Below, piece by piece: positions 1 to 11,733 of a stretch of DNA of 64,000 nt. The DNA is from Tetraselmis striata (lineage: Eukaryota > Chlorophyta > Chlorodendrophyceae > Chlorodendrales > Chlorodendraceae): NCBI GenBank assembly GCA_006384855.1, contig VCJN01002881.1:1-64000 (forward strand), written 5' to 3'. Each line of letters begins with the position of its first letter. Position 1 is the stretch's first letter. The position numbers were made by a program, and so were the translations under genes. The notes beneath the pieces are model-generated. The model saw only the letters and a list, made by a program, of their open reading frames with translations. It was not told where the DNA came from and searched no databases.

Positions 1-867
1 ACGTCGCGTCAGCGTGGCATGCGGTGGTCCGTGGCATGCCAGGGAGGCATGCAGTGTGACAACACACATAGACTCACGCACACCCACATACGTGGCTACT
101 CTGCACGGTGGGGGCAACACCTCTTGCGATTCATGTGGGCTGCGAGCACCGACGCCGGAAATGTAAGGTCGCGGATGGGGGTCTGGGTGGCTGTGTTCAT
201 CACGCGCAGCCTGCGGGGTGTGAGTGTGGACTGCTCTCCTGCTCGGGTGCAGCGGGAGGCCTAAAGTAAGCAATGCAATGCGTTAATCCCGCCAAAGGAC
301 GGGGGCACGTTCCCATAGCGGGTGGATCACCGGTGCTCGGCCCTCACCTGCCCCCACGAACGCCAAGAGGCTGGTGCAGAATAGCATTTCCGCCACGCTG
401 CGCACAAAGCAGAACACGTCAGTGGGTGGCGGCGCGCGCGCCAGCTCACATGCGCGCCAGACACCCATTCCGCAGCTGGGAAGGGCGGCTTCGCGTCACC
501 TTATCGCGCCTGCTGGGTAGGAAAAGCACACTGATCGAGTTTCCAGGCTATATATCTTGACGCCTTCCCTGGTTCCCACGCACAGGCAGGAGTCGTCCTG
601 GTTGAACGCGACATACAGGATCCGCCCTGAGGTCGACGACCCGCGCCTGCGAGTGAGCGGCATTCTGACAGCCCAGGTTCGGGGCCAGGCACACTCGGGG
701 AAGCGACGGCTTGAGGGGTCTCGGCAGTACTTGCAGTGGTCTGATGTTTTGCAGCCAGGCGCAACGATATGCTTGGCGGATGAGTGAGAGGGTGTACACG
801 TATCTCACGCAACGCGCAATTATTGAGCCAGCAAGTACAGGGATGCCTGTAGAACTAGGATCCCGCG
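1..867. other. No gene recognised
   Basis: GC-rich sequence in which every open frame is short and none carries a motif I recognise. No tRNA, transposon end or tandem array was seen. It ends where a dispersed repeat begins. Confidence 0.5.
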
Positions 868-1330
868 AGCTTCAAGTTGAATCTGGTTTTGCCAAAAGGT
901 CGCGCAGGCTACTTTTTCAAGGACAAGAGCCGAAATTGGCAGGAAGGTTTCGAAGGTTTTAGTGAACGCTAGCGTGGAGGGGAAATAGAGTCCGGGGTGG
1001 GGGGGTGGGGGAGCGCTGTGTGCAACACAGCGAAACTGGAAGATGGCAGGCTCAGCTGTTACGGCTTCTTCTATGTCTACTCGTGTTGCACACAAACAGG
1101 CGCAACGACATGTGCACTAGTAACATGTACCACTCAGCGGCAAGCAATGCATGGTAGCCGGAAAATCGGATAGGAAAGGAGGAAACCCCATAAACTATTT
1201 TAGAGCCTTTCAATTTGAGTCTGATCTTTGCAGTGATGTGCGAACGGAGAGAGCGGTAAATTGACAAAGAAGGGGTAGCGCCAGGTCACGAAGGGGGCAC
1301 CGGACGGCCAGGGCTGCGGAGTCGTCTTGT
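868..1330 (+). repeat. Dispersed repeat A, copy 1
   Basis: This stretch is clearly related to 37340-38320. Shared blocks include the GCCGAAATTGG region (about 870-960 against 37345-37420), the ACACAGCGAAACT region (about 1010-1110 against 37455-37550) and AGGAAAGGAGGAAACCCC (about 1170-1330 against 38155-38320). The blocks are contiguous here, but the second copy carries about 530 bp of extra sequence between them. No coding motif is visible, so this is an unclassified interspersed repeat. The copies are diverged and therefore not recent. Confidence 0.7.
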
Positions 1331-1439
1331 TGAACTTTTGGAAGGGGCGAAGGTGTACGTACTATTTAAGGATTATACTGTATCGGAAGGATTATGCTGT
1401 ATACTGTTGGACCCCCCCACTTCCGCTCCTTGCTGCGAG

Positions 1440-1690
1440 ACCTCTACTTCGAAGCCCCTTTCCTGTCGGCGCCTTCACATTACATTCGGCCTAGTGCTAT
1501 TGAAGTGGCCCGGGATTGTGTGCTGGGGAGAGCGTCCCTACTGCGTGGAGCGGCGGCTGGCTGGTGGCGATGCCTGGTCGGTGGCTGTCATGCGGTTCAC
1601 TCACGCGGCTCTTTTGGCCAGTAGCTGGATTTTCTTCTGGATTTCTGTTTGGATTTCTTGAATTTTGCAGCTGGCTCATGTAATTATATA
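1440..1690 (+). repeat. Dispersed repeat B, copy near the left end
   Basis: Carries a block around GAAGTGGCCCGGGATTGTG that recurs three times at 41.1-41.7 kb. It is followed by the phrase TGGATTTCTTGAATTTTGCA, which also occurs at about 17606-17652 and 41740-41790. The copy at 41.5-41.8 kb matches this one over essentially its full length. No protein motif was recognised. It is probably a non-autonomous element or the end of a larger one. Confidence 0.7.
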
Positions 1691-1722
1691 CTGTATATCG
1701 GAACAGTTCGCGTATATGAAAT

Positions 1723-1972
1723 TCGCGATATGATCGCGCTATCCGTATCGCGAATGCAGTCGCGAAAACAATTCGCTATCTATTCGCTACTTGTTCGATA
1801 CGTTCGTGAATATTTCGCGAGCCGAGATTCTGCGAGGTAGTAGCTTGAAGTTCGCGAAAACAGGCGGGGGTCTCCCCACTACAACGAAGTACAGTATCGC
1901 GAAGTCATGTTCGCGAATAAGTGGGAGCTCGCGAAGACTTCGCGAATAAGGGTTCGCGAATGGATTTCGCGA
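1723..1972. repeat. Cluster of the palindrome TCGCGA
   Basis: The hexamer TCGCGA occurs 11 times in 250 bp (starting near 1723, 1748, 1760, 1815, 1852, 1897, 1911, 1929, 1940, 1954 and 1967), usually as TTCGCGAA or TTCGCGAT. Chance expectation is well below one. Spacing is irregular (11-55 bp), so this is not a simple tandem repeat. It could be an array of protein-binding palindromes or a degenerate satellite. No flanking gene explains it. Confidence 0.85.
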
Positions 1973-1980
1973 GGGCCGCC

Positions 1981-3069
1981 GACCCATGTTATCTGCTGGC
2001 GCTCATTGTCGCCGCGCGCGCGCAAGTTGATTTGTACTGGCGTTATAACAGTGTAAAAGTTTAAAGCCAGGGGACCGGATGTCAGCATCGCGCGTCTTCA
2101 GTTGCACGTGATCATTTCAAGTTACTGATGAAATGGCAATATTAATAAGTTTCTCAGGCGCGCGCAAACAGCCACGCATCTCTGTGGCAGCCACGAGAAC
2201 AAGCACGCAGCTGTGCTGGCAGCCAACCAAAGGATACCAGTGCGAGGGAATCTGCTAGGCCCCAAATTAAATGTGCATGTCCTATGCTTACCCCATACTC
2301 TGTTGCGCTCTCCCCATATTCTCCAAACTTCATGATGAGGCCATAATCACAGATGAAGTCAAAGCAGAGCCAGGTTAAGAGATAACGACTGTGAACATTG
2401 ATCCAAAGGAACCCATAACATAGCCCAGCCGCCACCGATAAGCAGCCCCGCTCGTCCTGCCAGAAGAATATAGCCCCCCCCCCCCCCCCCCCCAAGAGCA
2501 GCCACATGGACAAGGCTATCTGCTTCCGGATATACTTCTCTTCTAATATACTGTATCTGCATTGTTTCTGTCGGCAAGTATACCTGGTTATTCTTCTCAA
2601 TAATGACTATCTTCCTACAGAGTAGTGAATAACTCTACAGCACACATTGTTCATCGATTAGTTAGATACCCAAATCGGCTGAGCAGCATACTCAACAGTC
2701 TACTACATGTAAGTTCAGCAATTTGAATAGACTAAAATAGAATGAAATAGAATAGAATAGATCAGAGGAAAATAGAATGGTATGGAAGATAAAAAATAAT
2801 GGAAGATGTGTTGATAATTTAGATTATTTGAAAATAATACTGGCAGATACAAGATCTTAGTCGTATTGCGAATCGATTTTGGAAAGCACTGAGTATATTG
2901 TTTGAGTTTGTGTTGCCCAGTTACTACTACAAAAAGTACACGTGTATTGTTTGAAACTATATTGATGCTAGCTACAGGAATATAGTGTCGCGATGCCCAG
3001 TGATAAGATTACGGTTACAATTTCAATTAGTTTGTGCGCTGGTATTATTAGGTAGATAGGTAGGTAGGT

Positions 3070-3109
<40 letters not shown>

Positions 3110-3611
3110 TACATGGAGATGTGGGTGGTTGGAGGGCGTAACGGCAGTCAGTAGGCTCCTTATAGTATCGCATGGTATCGGATCGGATTGCATAATCTTT
3201 GTTCAATATAATAAATAAACGCCCTTACAAATGCATGGTAAGAGTTGCATAGCGCGTTTTGGTAAGAACATGAATCAAGTTGTGTGGACATGAATGAACC
3301 CATGTTAATCCTTAGCAGAAACGCGCCTAGAAAGTATGTACCGGCGGAACTTCAGCAATGATATGAATATATAAGTAGAATAGAATTGCATAGCATAGCA
3401 GAAGAAATTCAATAGAAATATTCGTTAAAGAACGCTAGAAGAGTGGCAAATCTAAGCACTGCCAGGAACTTTAAAATTGCCTGCCACCTGCGCGCCAGTA
3501 GATTCACCACAGATTGCTGTCTAGCTAATATAAATGTGCCAGATATACTGCCATGATTGTTGGCGGGGTTACTTTTAAATAGATTATTGTAGATAAGGAG
3601 CAGCCGGCATT
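1981..3611. other. AT-richer intergenic stretch, no gene
   Basis: Markedly lower GC than the flanks. It contains a run of 20 C at 2474-2493, AATAGA-type low-complexity sequence at about 2725-2790 and a GGTA/GA microsatellite near 3050-3107. No open frame shows a recognisable domain. Confidence 0.5.
3051..3107. repeat. GGTA/GATA followed by (GA)n microsatellite
   Basis: Tandem GGTA/GATA units run directly into about 15 GA dinucleotides. Confidence 0.9.
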
Positions 3612-3872
3612 CTTTGTTGTCTGCCCACTCGGTAGAGCGATGGTCTCTTACTCAGTAGGTCCCCGGATCGATTCCCGGCTCCTCTGTCATTTCATGGCAT
3701 TATCGACCGGGCCCGTGTTCCGGGTTTGCCTGGTTGATGTATCAGTCCTTCGGATTTGAATGGGGCAACGGTCGAATGGCTATGCCAGACCTACGACGGC
3801 AGTTGGCGCATGAAGTCAGGTGATGGGGCGGCTTCGGCCGATGACCCGCCCCGAGGCGAACTTTCCTTTTAG
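3612..3872 (+). mobile_element. tRNA-derived SINE, copy 1
   Basis: The 5' part looks like a tRNA. An A-box-like segment CACTCGGTAGAGCGATGG (about 3626-3643) is followed by an anticodon-arm-like stretch resembling tRNA-Lys (CTCTTACTCAG), then the B box GGATCGATTCC at 3665-3675. The tRNA head continues into a shared tail containing GGGGCGGCTTCGGCCGATG. The same tail occurs at 60.6-60.84 kb and inverted at 61.04-61.2 kb, so this is a dispersed element rather than a tRNA gene. It is expected to be transcribed by RNA polymerase III and to depend on another element's reverse transcriptase. The exact ends and target duplication were not resolved. Confidence 0.75.
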
Positions 3873-4274
3873 TCGCTATTATACCGCGGAACAATCCATA
3901 CTCGCGACAATAATATATTATCATTATCAGTTGCGACCGCCCATGCGCAATGCTGCGCGGCGGGGCGAACCTACTAGTACGCGATGATGTGCGGGGCCAG
4001 CAGATATGACGCACCAGTTGCTAAGGACTAATCCTTAACGAGTATTCTTATATATAACCTATGCCGATATATATTATTTCTTAAAATATCATTTCTTTGG
4101 ATTCGTTGCTAGTCCTTGACGAAAGTAATTATATAAAACATATGGCGATAATATATGGCGACTATTTCTTATTTATACTTCCCGGCGGCCACTTCGCTAC
4201 GCGACCGAACCGCCGTCGCTGCGACAATAAAGCGACGTCACTATAATCTCTATAGATAATCCTTAATCATCAAT
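3873..4274. other. Intergenic, no gene
   Basis: AT-richer sequence with several copies of the word TAATCCTTA, which also recurs near 5400, 17.4 kb and 60.9-61.0 kb. No open frame of note. Confidence 0.5.
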
Positions 4275-4277
4275 TTA

Positions 4278-5087
4278 CCCCCTTCCTATACAGGAATGAT
4301 AACTTTTTCTTAACTCGTAACGGTACACGGTACGGGTACAGTGGACGGTCAAGATCTCGTCCACCTGTACCCGTGGCGATCTGACGGTCCGTGTAGAACG
4401 GGTATCGCTATTGATAATTATCATTCCTAATGATAACTTTAGCGCTCTTCAATCCCGAAGCCGCTCGGGATTGAACAGCGCTGGAGTTATCATTACAGAT
4501 AATGATAACTTTTCCATCCCGTACGGTACGTTTTTAACGCCCCTGTGGCCGCCGCCCGCCTGTAGTTGTCGCCTCTGCCACCCGGTCGGACCGCCATTGC
4601 GGACCATCAGCTCGAGATCCCCGCCCGCGTGCCCCGCCTGTGCGCACCCGTAGGCGCAGCCCAAAGGAGCGTCCTCGCCCGCTTGTTCGCTGGCAGCGTC
4701 ATCGCCGCCGGCATCTCCGCAGGCTTCGCCGTCGCTGCCGTCCCCGCCTTCATCCGCCTCCAGCTCGTGGTCCTCGTCCCCTACGCCACCGTAATCCCAC
4801 AGTTCGTTGCTCATCTTCGGTGTCGTGCGGGCGAGGCGGGAGTCGCTGCGCTTGACTGGGCCGAGGAGGTGTCGGCAAGTGGGTTTGGGTGGAGGATGCG
4901 GAGTGCGGGCGATGCCGGCTGCGCTGCCCGGCACGGTCCCCGCGCGAATCCGCTATCCTGTACGGGCGGCGGTGATGACGGAATGATAACTTATCATTCG
5001 CACTGTATAGGACCGTGGTCGCGATAATGATAAAGTCACCCGGAAAAGTTATGAAAAATAGTTATGAAAGTCTGTATAGGAAGGGGG
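4278..5087. mobile_element. Harbinger-like TIR element (MITE)
   Basis: An 810-bp element bounded by a perfect 16-bp inverted repeat, CCCCCTTCCTATACAG at 4278-4293 and its complement at 5072-5087. The trinucleotide TTA lies directly outside both ends (4275-4277 and 5088-5090). A 3-bp TTA/TAA target duplication is the signature of the PIF/Harbinger superfamily. Inside the ends are further copies of AATGATAACTT in both orientations. The middle is GC-rich and can be read as an acidic protein on the minus strand (4449-4934), but no DDE transposase or Myb domain is visible. I therefore take it as non-autonomous. Confidence 0.8.
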
Positions 5088-5090
5088 TTA

Positions 5091-5686
5091 CATACTCACA
5101 TGATTGTTTTAACATGTGCGCACTCCAAAAGGAACTAAAAGCAACTATGAAAGGTTGCCAGCAAAAGAGAGACACAAGCCTGCTGAAACCAAGGTGAAGC
5201 AGGAGGCCAGGGAGCCAAGAACCAAGGAAGAGCCAAGGAAACCCTGAAACTCTAAACCCTAAACCACGATGTCGCCAAGCTGCCAAGGAACCAAAGCGTC
5301 AAGGGAAGCACGAATAATCTTAGCAATAATCCTTTGTCGTTAAGCTTACATCACAACCGCTGTATTACTCGTTAAATACGGCGCGGTATGTATGATGTAA
5401 TCCTTATGTATCATCTCGCGCCATCATACTTGTTGTTTGCAGTATTGCTGCCCATCGCGACATTTGATGTTTGAACTGCTGCGGTTTTACGACGGAGGTC
5501 TGCAGGTGCCGGAGTTATCCGCGGTTTTTTTATTTTGCTATTGTCTGCTCCCCCGATCATCCACCTCGTCTTCTGACAACCCGTGCTTGGGGGACACCTC
5601 CTCAGCGGCTGCGCTGCTGGGTTGCCCGCCTGTCCTATTCACAACACCCCTGGCGGGCACGTCCCGCGTAGGCATAGACTACAGGC
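5091..5686. other. Region upstream of the SRA-SET gene
   Basis: No gene recognised. GC content and pyrimidine content rise toward the start codon at 5687. A repeated short word (AACCAAGG/GCCAAGGAA) is present at about 5175-5300. This stretch should hold the promoter and 5' UTR of the downstream gene, but no clear TATA box was assigned. Confidence 0.4.
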
Positions 5687-8600
5687 ATGGCTGCCCCCAC
5701 GTCCTCGAAGCGGCTCAAGACCTCCGGCGATGGCTTATGCGGTCACGAGTACCCGCGAACGGTGGCGCACGCGGACAGGGAAGCACCGCCGAGTCTGCGT
5801 CATATGATGCAGGTGAACGACGCGCTGCTGGAGAAGGCCGAGGAGGCGCTGTCAAGTGAGCTTCTGGGCGAGTACGAGCAATTGGAGACCACATATCTGG
5901 CGGCGGGCAACGTGAGCCCTTTCGGCCCGCGTTCACCGAAGTACTTGAACCTCGAAGGCCCGCAGTCACCCGAAATAGCCCCCCCTCCCCCCACCCCCCC
6001 CCCCCCCCCCCCTTTCCATTCCCCAACTCGATGCTTGCATGTGCTTGCAGAGGAAGGCCGACATGACGGCCTCTTCGGAAATGAGCCGCGCGGGGCGTGT
6101 CCGGGCCATTCGCCACGGCCGGGTGCCCGGTGTGCACCCCGGGCAAAAGTTCCGCAACAAAGGCGCGCTGCTGGTCCTGGGCATTCACGATTGCGTGGCG
6201 CAGGGAATATCCAAGCCGCGCAAGGAGTACGCCCCACTCCCGCCCCACCTTTCCTCCCCCCACCTCCCCACGCCTGACCGGACCACCACTCCCGCTGCCT
6301 GCCTAGCCCGGTCATGACATAGTCGCTGCAGCTCTGCGTGAGCTGCTCCCCACTGCATATGCTGCCGCTTCTTCCGCATTCTGGGTCATTCTTTCCTGCC
6401 GCCCACAGCACCAAGGCCTTCTCCAAGGGCGCGTACGCGATAGCGCTATCCGGGGGCTACAAGGACGACGATCAAGGGGACGTCATCACCTACACCGGGG
6501 TGGGCACATCCGGTGACCAAAGCTTCACGACCCCAGGTATCGTCCACTTGAGCACACGGCCGGACGAGAGCATCCTTCACGACCAGGGCTGCATTGCATT
6601 TCTTACAGTTGTGCGAATATGTGAATTCATGCTGTTCATCCCCGCTGCTGTGGCCCGACACTGCCAGGGAACGGAGCTCTGCGGAACAACTGCCTCATGA
6701 ACGAGCCAGTGCGCGTGGTGCGCAAGAGCCAAGGTCAGTTGCTCGCAGACAGCCCCTTCAGTGCGCCGCCAATCGCCCAGGCTACAAGCCCCTCTTGTGA
6801 ATGCCTACGTTGCCCACGCTGCAGCACTGACCCGCGCCGACCGATCGCCCCGCAGCGACCAAGCACGAGAAGTTTTGCTACATATACGACGGCCTCTACG
6901 ATGTGATCCACTACGCGCTCACGCGGGAAGGCGGGGACACCGGCAGGCTGGTGCGCCCGGCCGACCTCACTACACTCTTGTCATGCCGGAGGGGCGAGGA
7001 CGGCATGCGCATGACCAACCCCCTTGGGCGGCCTCTCAGGTGGCAAAGTTCACCATGAAGCGCAGCGAGTCCAACACTCAGGCGCCCTCCACCTCAATGC
7101 CGTACGACCCGAAGTAATGCCCCACCTCACCTTCGCTACCGCATGCTTGTACGTAGCATGTGCGCATGTGGAGTTAACATGTGGAGTTACTGCCCGTGAT
7201 AGCTACCACTGATGAGACCTCCAGGCTCAGCGTGCCCTCGTGCCTGCCCGCGTGCCTCAGCAAACCGAGTAACCTCTCCCAAGCTGGCATCTACCCAACC
7301 CCCCCGGTAATGAATCGTTTTGCGGGTCCCCAAAATATGGAATTATTTCACACTGGTCTCTGATGTATGTCGACTAGATTTTAGTTTTTCCCTTTTCAGA
7401 AGTGGGAGGGGAGGTGGCTCGAATATAGAAGTAGTTGTTCGCAAACCCAATGAAAGTATGGTTCAGGGTGTGTATCTTCATATCAATAATGTACCTATTT
7501 GTACACTTGAGGGAGGGGCACCGCGTCAGGTCCGGAGGTCATTTCATTATGTGAGCAAGTCCCCATCAGCATACTCCATTCGCTGGGTAGCGCGCACAGG
7601 CCCCTGTTGCTGAGCGGAGACTATCCAATTGGCCCATCAACGCCCACGGCCCAGGATTCTGACGGGATTTCATCGCGCGACAGCGAAGAAAGCGGCTGGC
7701 AAGAAGACCACGCGCCGCAAGGGCGTCGTCATGGCGGGGGACTGCATTCTCCACCCCAAACCCACGGCCCCGGACGTCTCGCCGTCGCCGGCAATGCCGC
7801 CTGTGCGCCGCCTGACGACTGCCGCATGCACTGACATGCTGCGCCTGCTTCGCCTAATCAGACCCACCTCGCGGATCTTGACGCTGCCTGTCGCGCGTGC
7901 GCGTGCCTGTGCAGAGTAAGACGGCGCCAGAGCGGCTTGCGAACAGCTCGCGTATCTGTGCAGACATCTCCAACGGGGTGGTAAGCGGCCCGGGCGTTTC
8001 GCCCCGCTGAAGCCCCTAATTACATACACTCGGCAGCCGTTGGCTGGCGCTATGCCATGTCTGGATGTCCCCCAAGACACTGCATGGCACAGGCGGGAGC
8101 TGCATGACTGGTGCGATCATTGTCCATCTGCCCTTCCTTCCTGACCCCCCTTGCCCCCCTCTCACCGCCTTGACCCACCAGGAGGCTCTGCCAATACCGG
8201 TATACAACGAAGTCGACGACGAGACAGTGCCAGATTTTGAGTAAGCCCACGCGACGGTCCATGCTGGATGTGTGATTTCGATCGTGTTCAAATGGATACT
8301 TTAAGCCTCACACGCCGAATGATTATGCGGACAAGCACACGGCCCTGTTTACTGATGTTGGTGGCGGGCTGTCAGGTACATCAACCACCTGGAACTGACC
8401 GACTCGTCAGTCCGATCGCTGGTGTACGCCGCCGCCGCGTCGCCGGACAAGTTTTACTTGCCCTTTGGCGACGGGCACATCGCAGCGGAGGATGCCTACT
8501 TGCGCGCCGGCCCTGGGACGCCCGCGTCGTCCACAACGATGTTGACTGAGAAAGCGATCAATGAGGTGCGGCAGCTGCCGGCAGTTCTGCCCACGCATGC

Positions 8601-10633
8601 CCGATCATGGGGCTACTCTTGGTGCTACTGGGCTGCTGCTTTCGTTGTCCACAACGACGCAAGCCCTGCACCCGCACTCATAGGACCTTGGGGTATAATA
8701 ACCCAAACCTTGAAGCCCTACGCTGCTACTCTGCCGCATTTCTGCGTCGGCGTTCGGCAGATCGGCGCAGAACCTGAGCTGCAGGTGGTTTCCCGCGGGA
8801 CGATGCTGCCGCTGGAGGTGTTCAAGACAAAGGAGCGGGGGTGGGGCGTCCGCTGCAGCGCCGCCATCTCGGCCGGCGCCTTTATATGCGATTACGCCGG
8901 CGAGGTGATTTCAAGCGGCGCGGCGGTACGAGCCAAGCCCACCCCCGATCCGGCACATGAACGGCGGGCGCAGCCGTCTCCTGCTTTTACAGCTGTTTTG
9001 GCGATAAATTGTAGCATCCGTGGTCTACAATCAGCAGGGTTACAGTGCGCTGGGGCTGTAGTTTAGTTTTCTTTTAGTTTAGTTTTGATGTTTTTTGGTG
9101 CTGCTTTGATATGCATGTCTCGCTGGACATTTGTGGTATGGTATATGCTGTTATAAATTTTATATGTTGTTATTATTTATTCCGGGTAGGAAATTACAAG
9201 CAGGTCTTATGTCATCCGCCGAGTTTCCTCGGAAAGCCGCGGCTGAATCTGATCGGCATTGTTGGCTGCAGGAGGCCAGGAGCAGCGCCGCCTCGGCGTA
9301 CCTCTTCGACCTCGATCATTTCTCGCTCATCTTCGAGAAGCGCGTGCAGCAGCAGGAGGAGCTCATGGGCTGCCGGCTGGACCCCAACACGCGGCACATC
9401 ATCGAGCAGCGCTGCAAGGCGGCGAACCGCGGAGACGCTGGCCGTGGACGCGCTCCGCTCGGGCGGTGTCGCGCGCTTCATCAACAACAGCGACGACCAC
9501 TACAACTGCGCGGTGCAGCCGGTGTACACCGCGAGGAACCACAGCACGGTGCTGTTCCGGTGAGACCTCTTTGACTGATTGAGCCGCGGCGCAAAGACGA
9601 ACGCAGAGCAAAGATTAAACAGAGCACCGAATCCGGGACTGAGTCCGGGACTGAAAGGTAGTGGCGACGGGATGGTAGAATCAGGCTGACGCGGATGGCA
9701 AACCGTGCCGCCGCCGCCGCCGCCGCAGGCTGGCGATCTTTGCGGTGAAAGACATACCGCCGAGGACGGAGCTCACGTACTGCTACGGCTACAATGCGTA
9801 CTCCGAGGACGACACCACGCTCCCCGAGTGGTACGTCAGGTCTCGCCACACGTGACTGCAGTGGGCGATGTGGTCGGCAGTGGCCGGATGTCCCTGAGGA
9901 TGCGGACAGAACCTGATTCCAGTACATCCAGAGTAGCGGCACAATTCTCCCGGCAATTGCCCACTACCGATTGCCCACTGCCCCCTTGCCATTGCTGCAC
10001 TAGCGGGGCTCGCCGTCAGAGCCCGGCCGCAATAATAAGAATACCTCCGCCGCGAAATTGTGGCGCCCACTCTTATCATGTGACCATGGGAAATAACAGA
10101 CGGCAATTCGTCTTTGTGGAGGATGAGGAGCCAATGTCCCAACCATGTTTGGCCCCATTCGTCTCGACCGCCTGCGGCGATGCCGTACCTGTACCGGTGA
10201 GTTCATATACCAGTGGATGCGCACATGCTACTGATTTTGGAATCTGTTGCCACCTGTTCCTGGGCAGCCCCGCAGGCTAGCTGTGTTTAGGCCCGATGCC
10301 ATGACCCCAGCAAGATTGTTGTTTGAATATAGTATATTACTTGCGTTCCTTACTGAATGATCATGTCAAGAGATGCCCCACCCTCTGGTATAAGTACATG
10401 TACCATGTCCTGGATCGAGTGAGCGGCAGGCCAACGCACAGGGGCCAATGTTCGGCATGCTTCAACGCTGCAGCTGCATGTGTCACTCCGCGCGTAGTGG
10501 GCCTCTCTTTGCGGGGGCATAAGCAGTAATCAAGTATTGCTACTGCAGCTTTGTGCTACGCCGAGAAGAACCGCACCCGGAGGATCGACCCTGGGTGATG
10601 CCCAACATCAGCCTGGTCTTCATGAATGCTTGA
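5687..10633 (+). CDS. SUVH-type SRA-SET protein, probably catalytically dead
   Basis: About 553 residues are predicted from exons at 5687-5911, 6051-6226, 6409-6536, 6668-6733, 6856-6950, 7040-7101, 7655-7724, 7915-7980, 8182-8240, 8376-8565, 8785-8925, 9272-9559 (internal break) and 9729-9830, with a doubtful last exon at 10549-10633. All phases join. The SRA domain (residues about 95-250) has VHPGQKFRNKG, LSGGYKDDDQGD and YTGVG, later YIYDGLYDV. A linker with DISNGVEALPIPVYNEVDDE leads to a SET domain (about 380-520) with LEVFKTKERGWGVR, ICDYAGEV and PPRTELTYCYGY. Such proteins bind methylated DNA and methylate H3K9. Here the pre-SET cysteine cluster and post-SET are not visible, and the NHSC motif reads NNSDDHYN, so I expect a reader like plant SUVH2/9. 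Reading frame is lost between 9344 and 9434: either a 91-bp intron or one extra base. Start chosen at the first ATG; the protein begins with a basic KRLK motif. Confidence 0.85.
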
Positions 10634-10770
10634 CATGGCCATAGATGAGGAAGGTCGAAGGTGAACTAGGAGGCACGCTATGAGAGGAACACGTATGGCG
10701 AGCCGCATATGTGTGCAGCATGCTGAGGTGCAGCGCGGTGCAGCGCGGTCCTCTTTTATTGCCCACAGCG

Positions 10771-11733
10771 CTACCGTGGTGACCGACAGCGCAAGAGGAA
10801 GATGCGGATGTCCCCCCTGACGAGGGCATCGGAAAGCGGGCAGTCGCCGGTGATTTCCTGCACCTCAAACCAAGAGGCAACTCGGCGGAAGAACGCGTCG
10901 TGTATGTCGGAGCTCTGCGGCCCCCGTGTCTCCAGCGAGAATAGAACGTCCGTGCGTTTGCTGGAAGGATCGTGGGCACTCTGCGCCCCGCTTTCCCCGC
11001 ATCGCCGCGGGCTGCTCAAGCAACGCAGCGTGGCCACCATGGGCTCGATGCAGTCCTCCTCATACATGCAGTCGCCGCAGAGGATGACGTCAAAGTGCGG
11101 GTATCTGGCCGCGAAAGGCCTCGCGCTGGCTGCTGGACGCCCAATCCAAGTCGCAGACCTCGGGCTGCAAAGCAAGGCTGTCGTGGTTCGCGGCGACGTT
11201 TCTGCTGAGGACTCTGGTGAGAGGTGTCTTGTCGGTGAGCACCACCTGCGACCCCGGGAAACACCCACCCATCATGCACGTAACGACACGACACTGCGAC
11301 TGCCCAAAGAACGCTAGCTCAACACGCGACACCGTCCTGATCGCTGCGAAAAGATGGCGCTAGAAAATAAATGACATGTGCTTGATGTGCAAGCACGCGA
11401 CCTCACAGGCCGGACCTGGGCGCCGAGCTGGGCAGCGACAAGCCCAGTGAATCCGCATCCCGCTCCCAGCTCCAGCACGTGTATGTTAGCCAAGGTGGCG
11501 TCGCCCACAGCCAGCCGCAACAACCTGCCGAGAGCGTACCCGGCCCGCCAGGTGTCTGCGTACTCGCTACTCCTGAGGTCGGTGTGGATGACTAGATTGC
11601 TGTCGAACGTGCGGGAGCCCAGGTTTATCTCGGGAAGTTTCAGTAGGTCCGCGACAGCCGATCCCGACGATCCCTTCGGGAATTTCTTGCCGGAGCGGAA
11701 CCCACCGGATGAAAGGGTCCAAGCTATATCCAT
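10771..11733 (-). CDS. METTL21-like lysine methyltransferase
   Basis: Two exons, 11733-11416 and 11245-10771 (TAG). The protein belongs to the Methyltransf_16 (METTL21) group of class I SAM-dependent methyltransferases, which modify lysines on non-histone proteins. Exon 1 ends with motif I, VLELGAGCGFTGLVAAQLGA. Exon 2 continues VVLTDK, then CDLDW, DVILCGDCMYEEDCIEP (the post-II region) and a C-terminal strand IRIFLLRC. ATG at 11733 is the first in frame. Between CDLDW and HFDVIL the frame shifts by one base (about 11106-11139). A 34-bp GT-AG segment would restore it, but that is very short for an intron, so an indel is likelier. Expected length is about 250-264 residues, normal for the family. 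It lies tail to tail with the SRA-SET gene. Confidence 0.8.

Noticed and set aside
3612-3690. A functional tRNA-Lys gene
   Set aside because: A- and B-box-like motifs are present, but the acceptor stem does not pair and the sequence is one of three copies with a shared long tail, so a SINE explains it better.
5687-11733. SRA-SET gene and methyltransferase as one methylation cluster or operon
   Set aside because: They are convergent, have separate introns, and the two families act on different substrates. Adjacency alone is not evidence of joint function.
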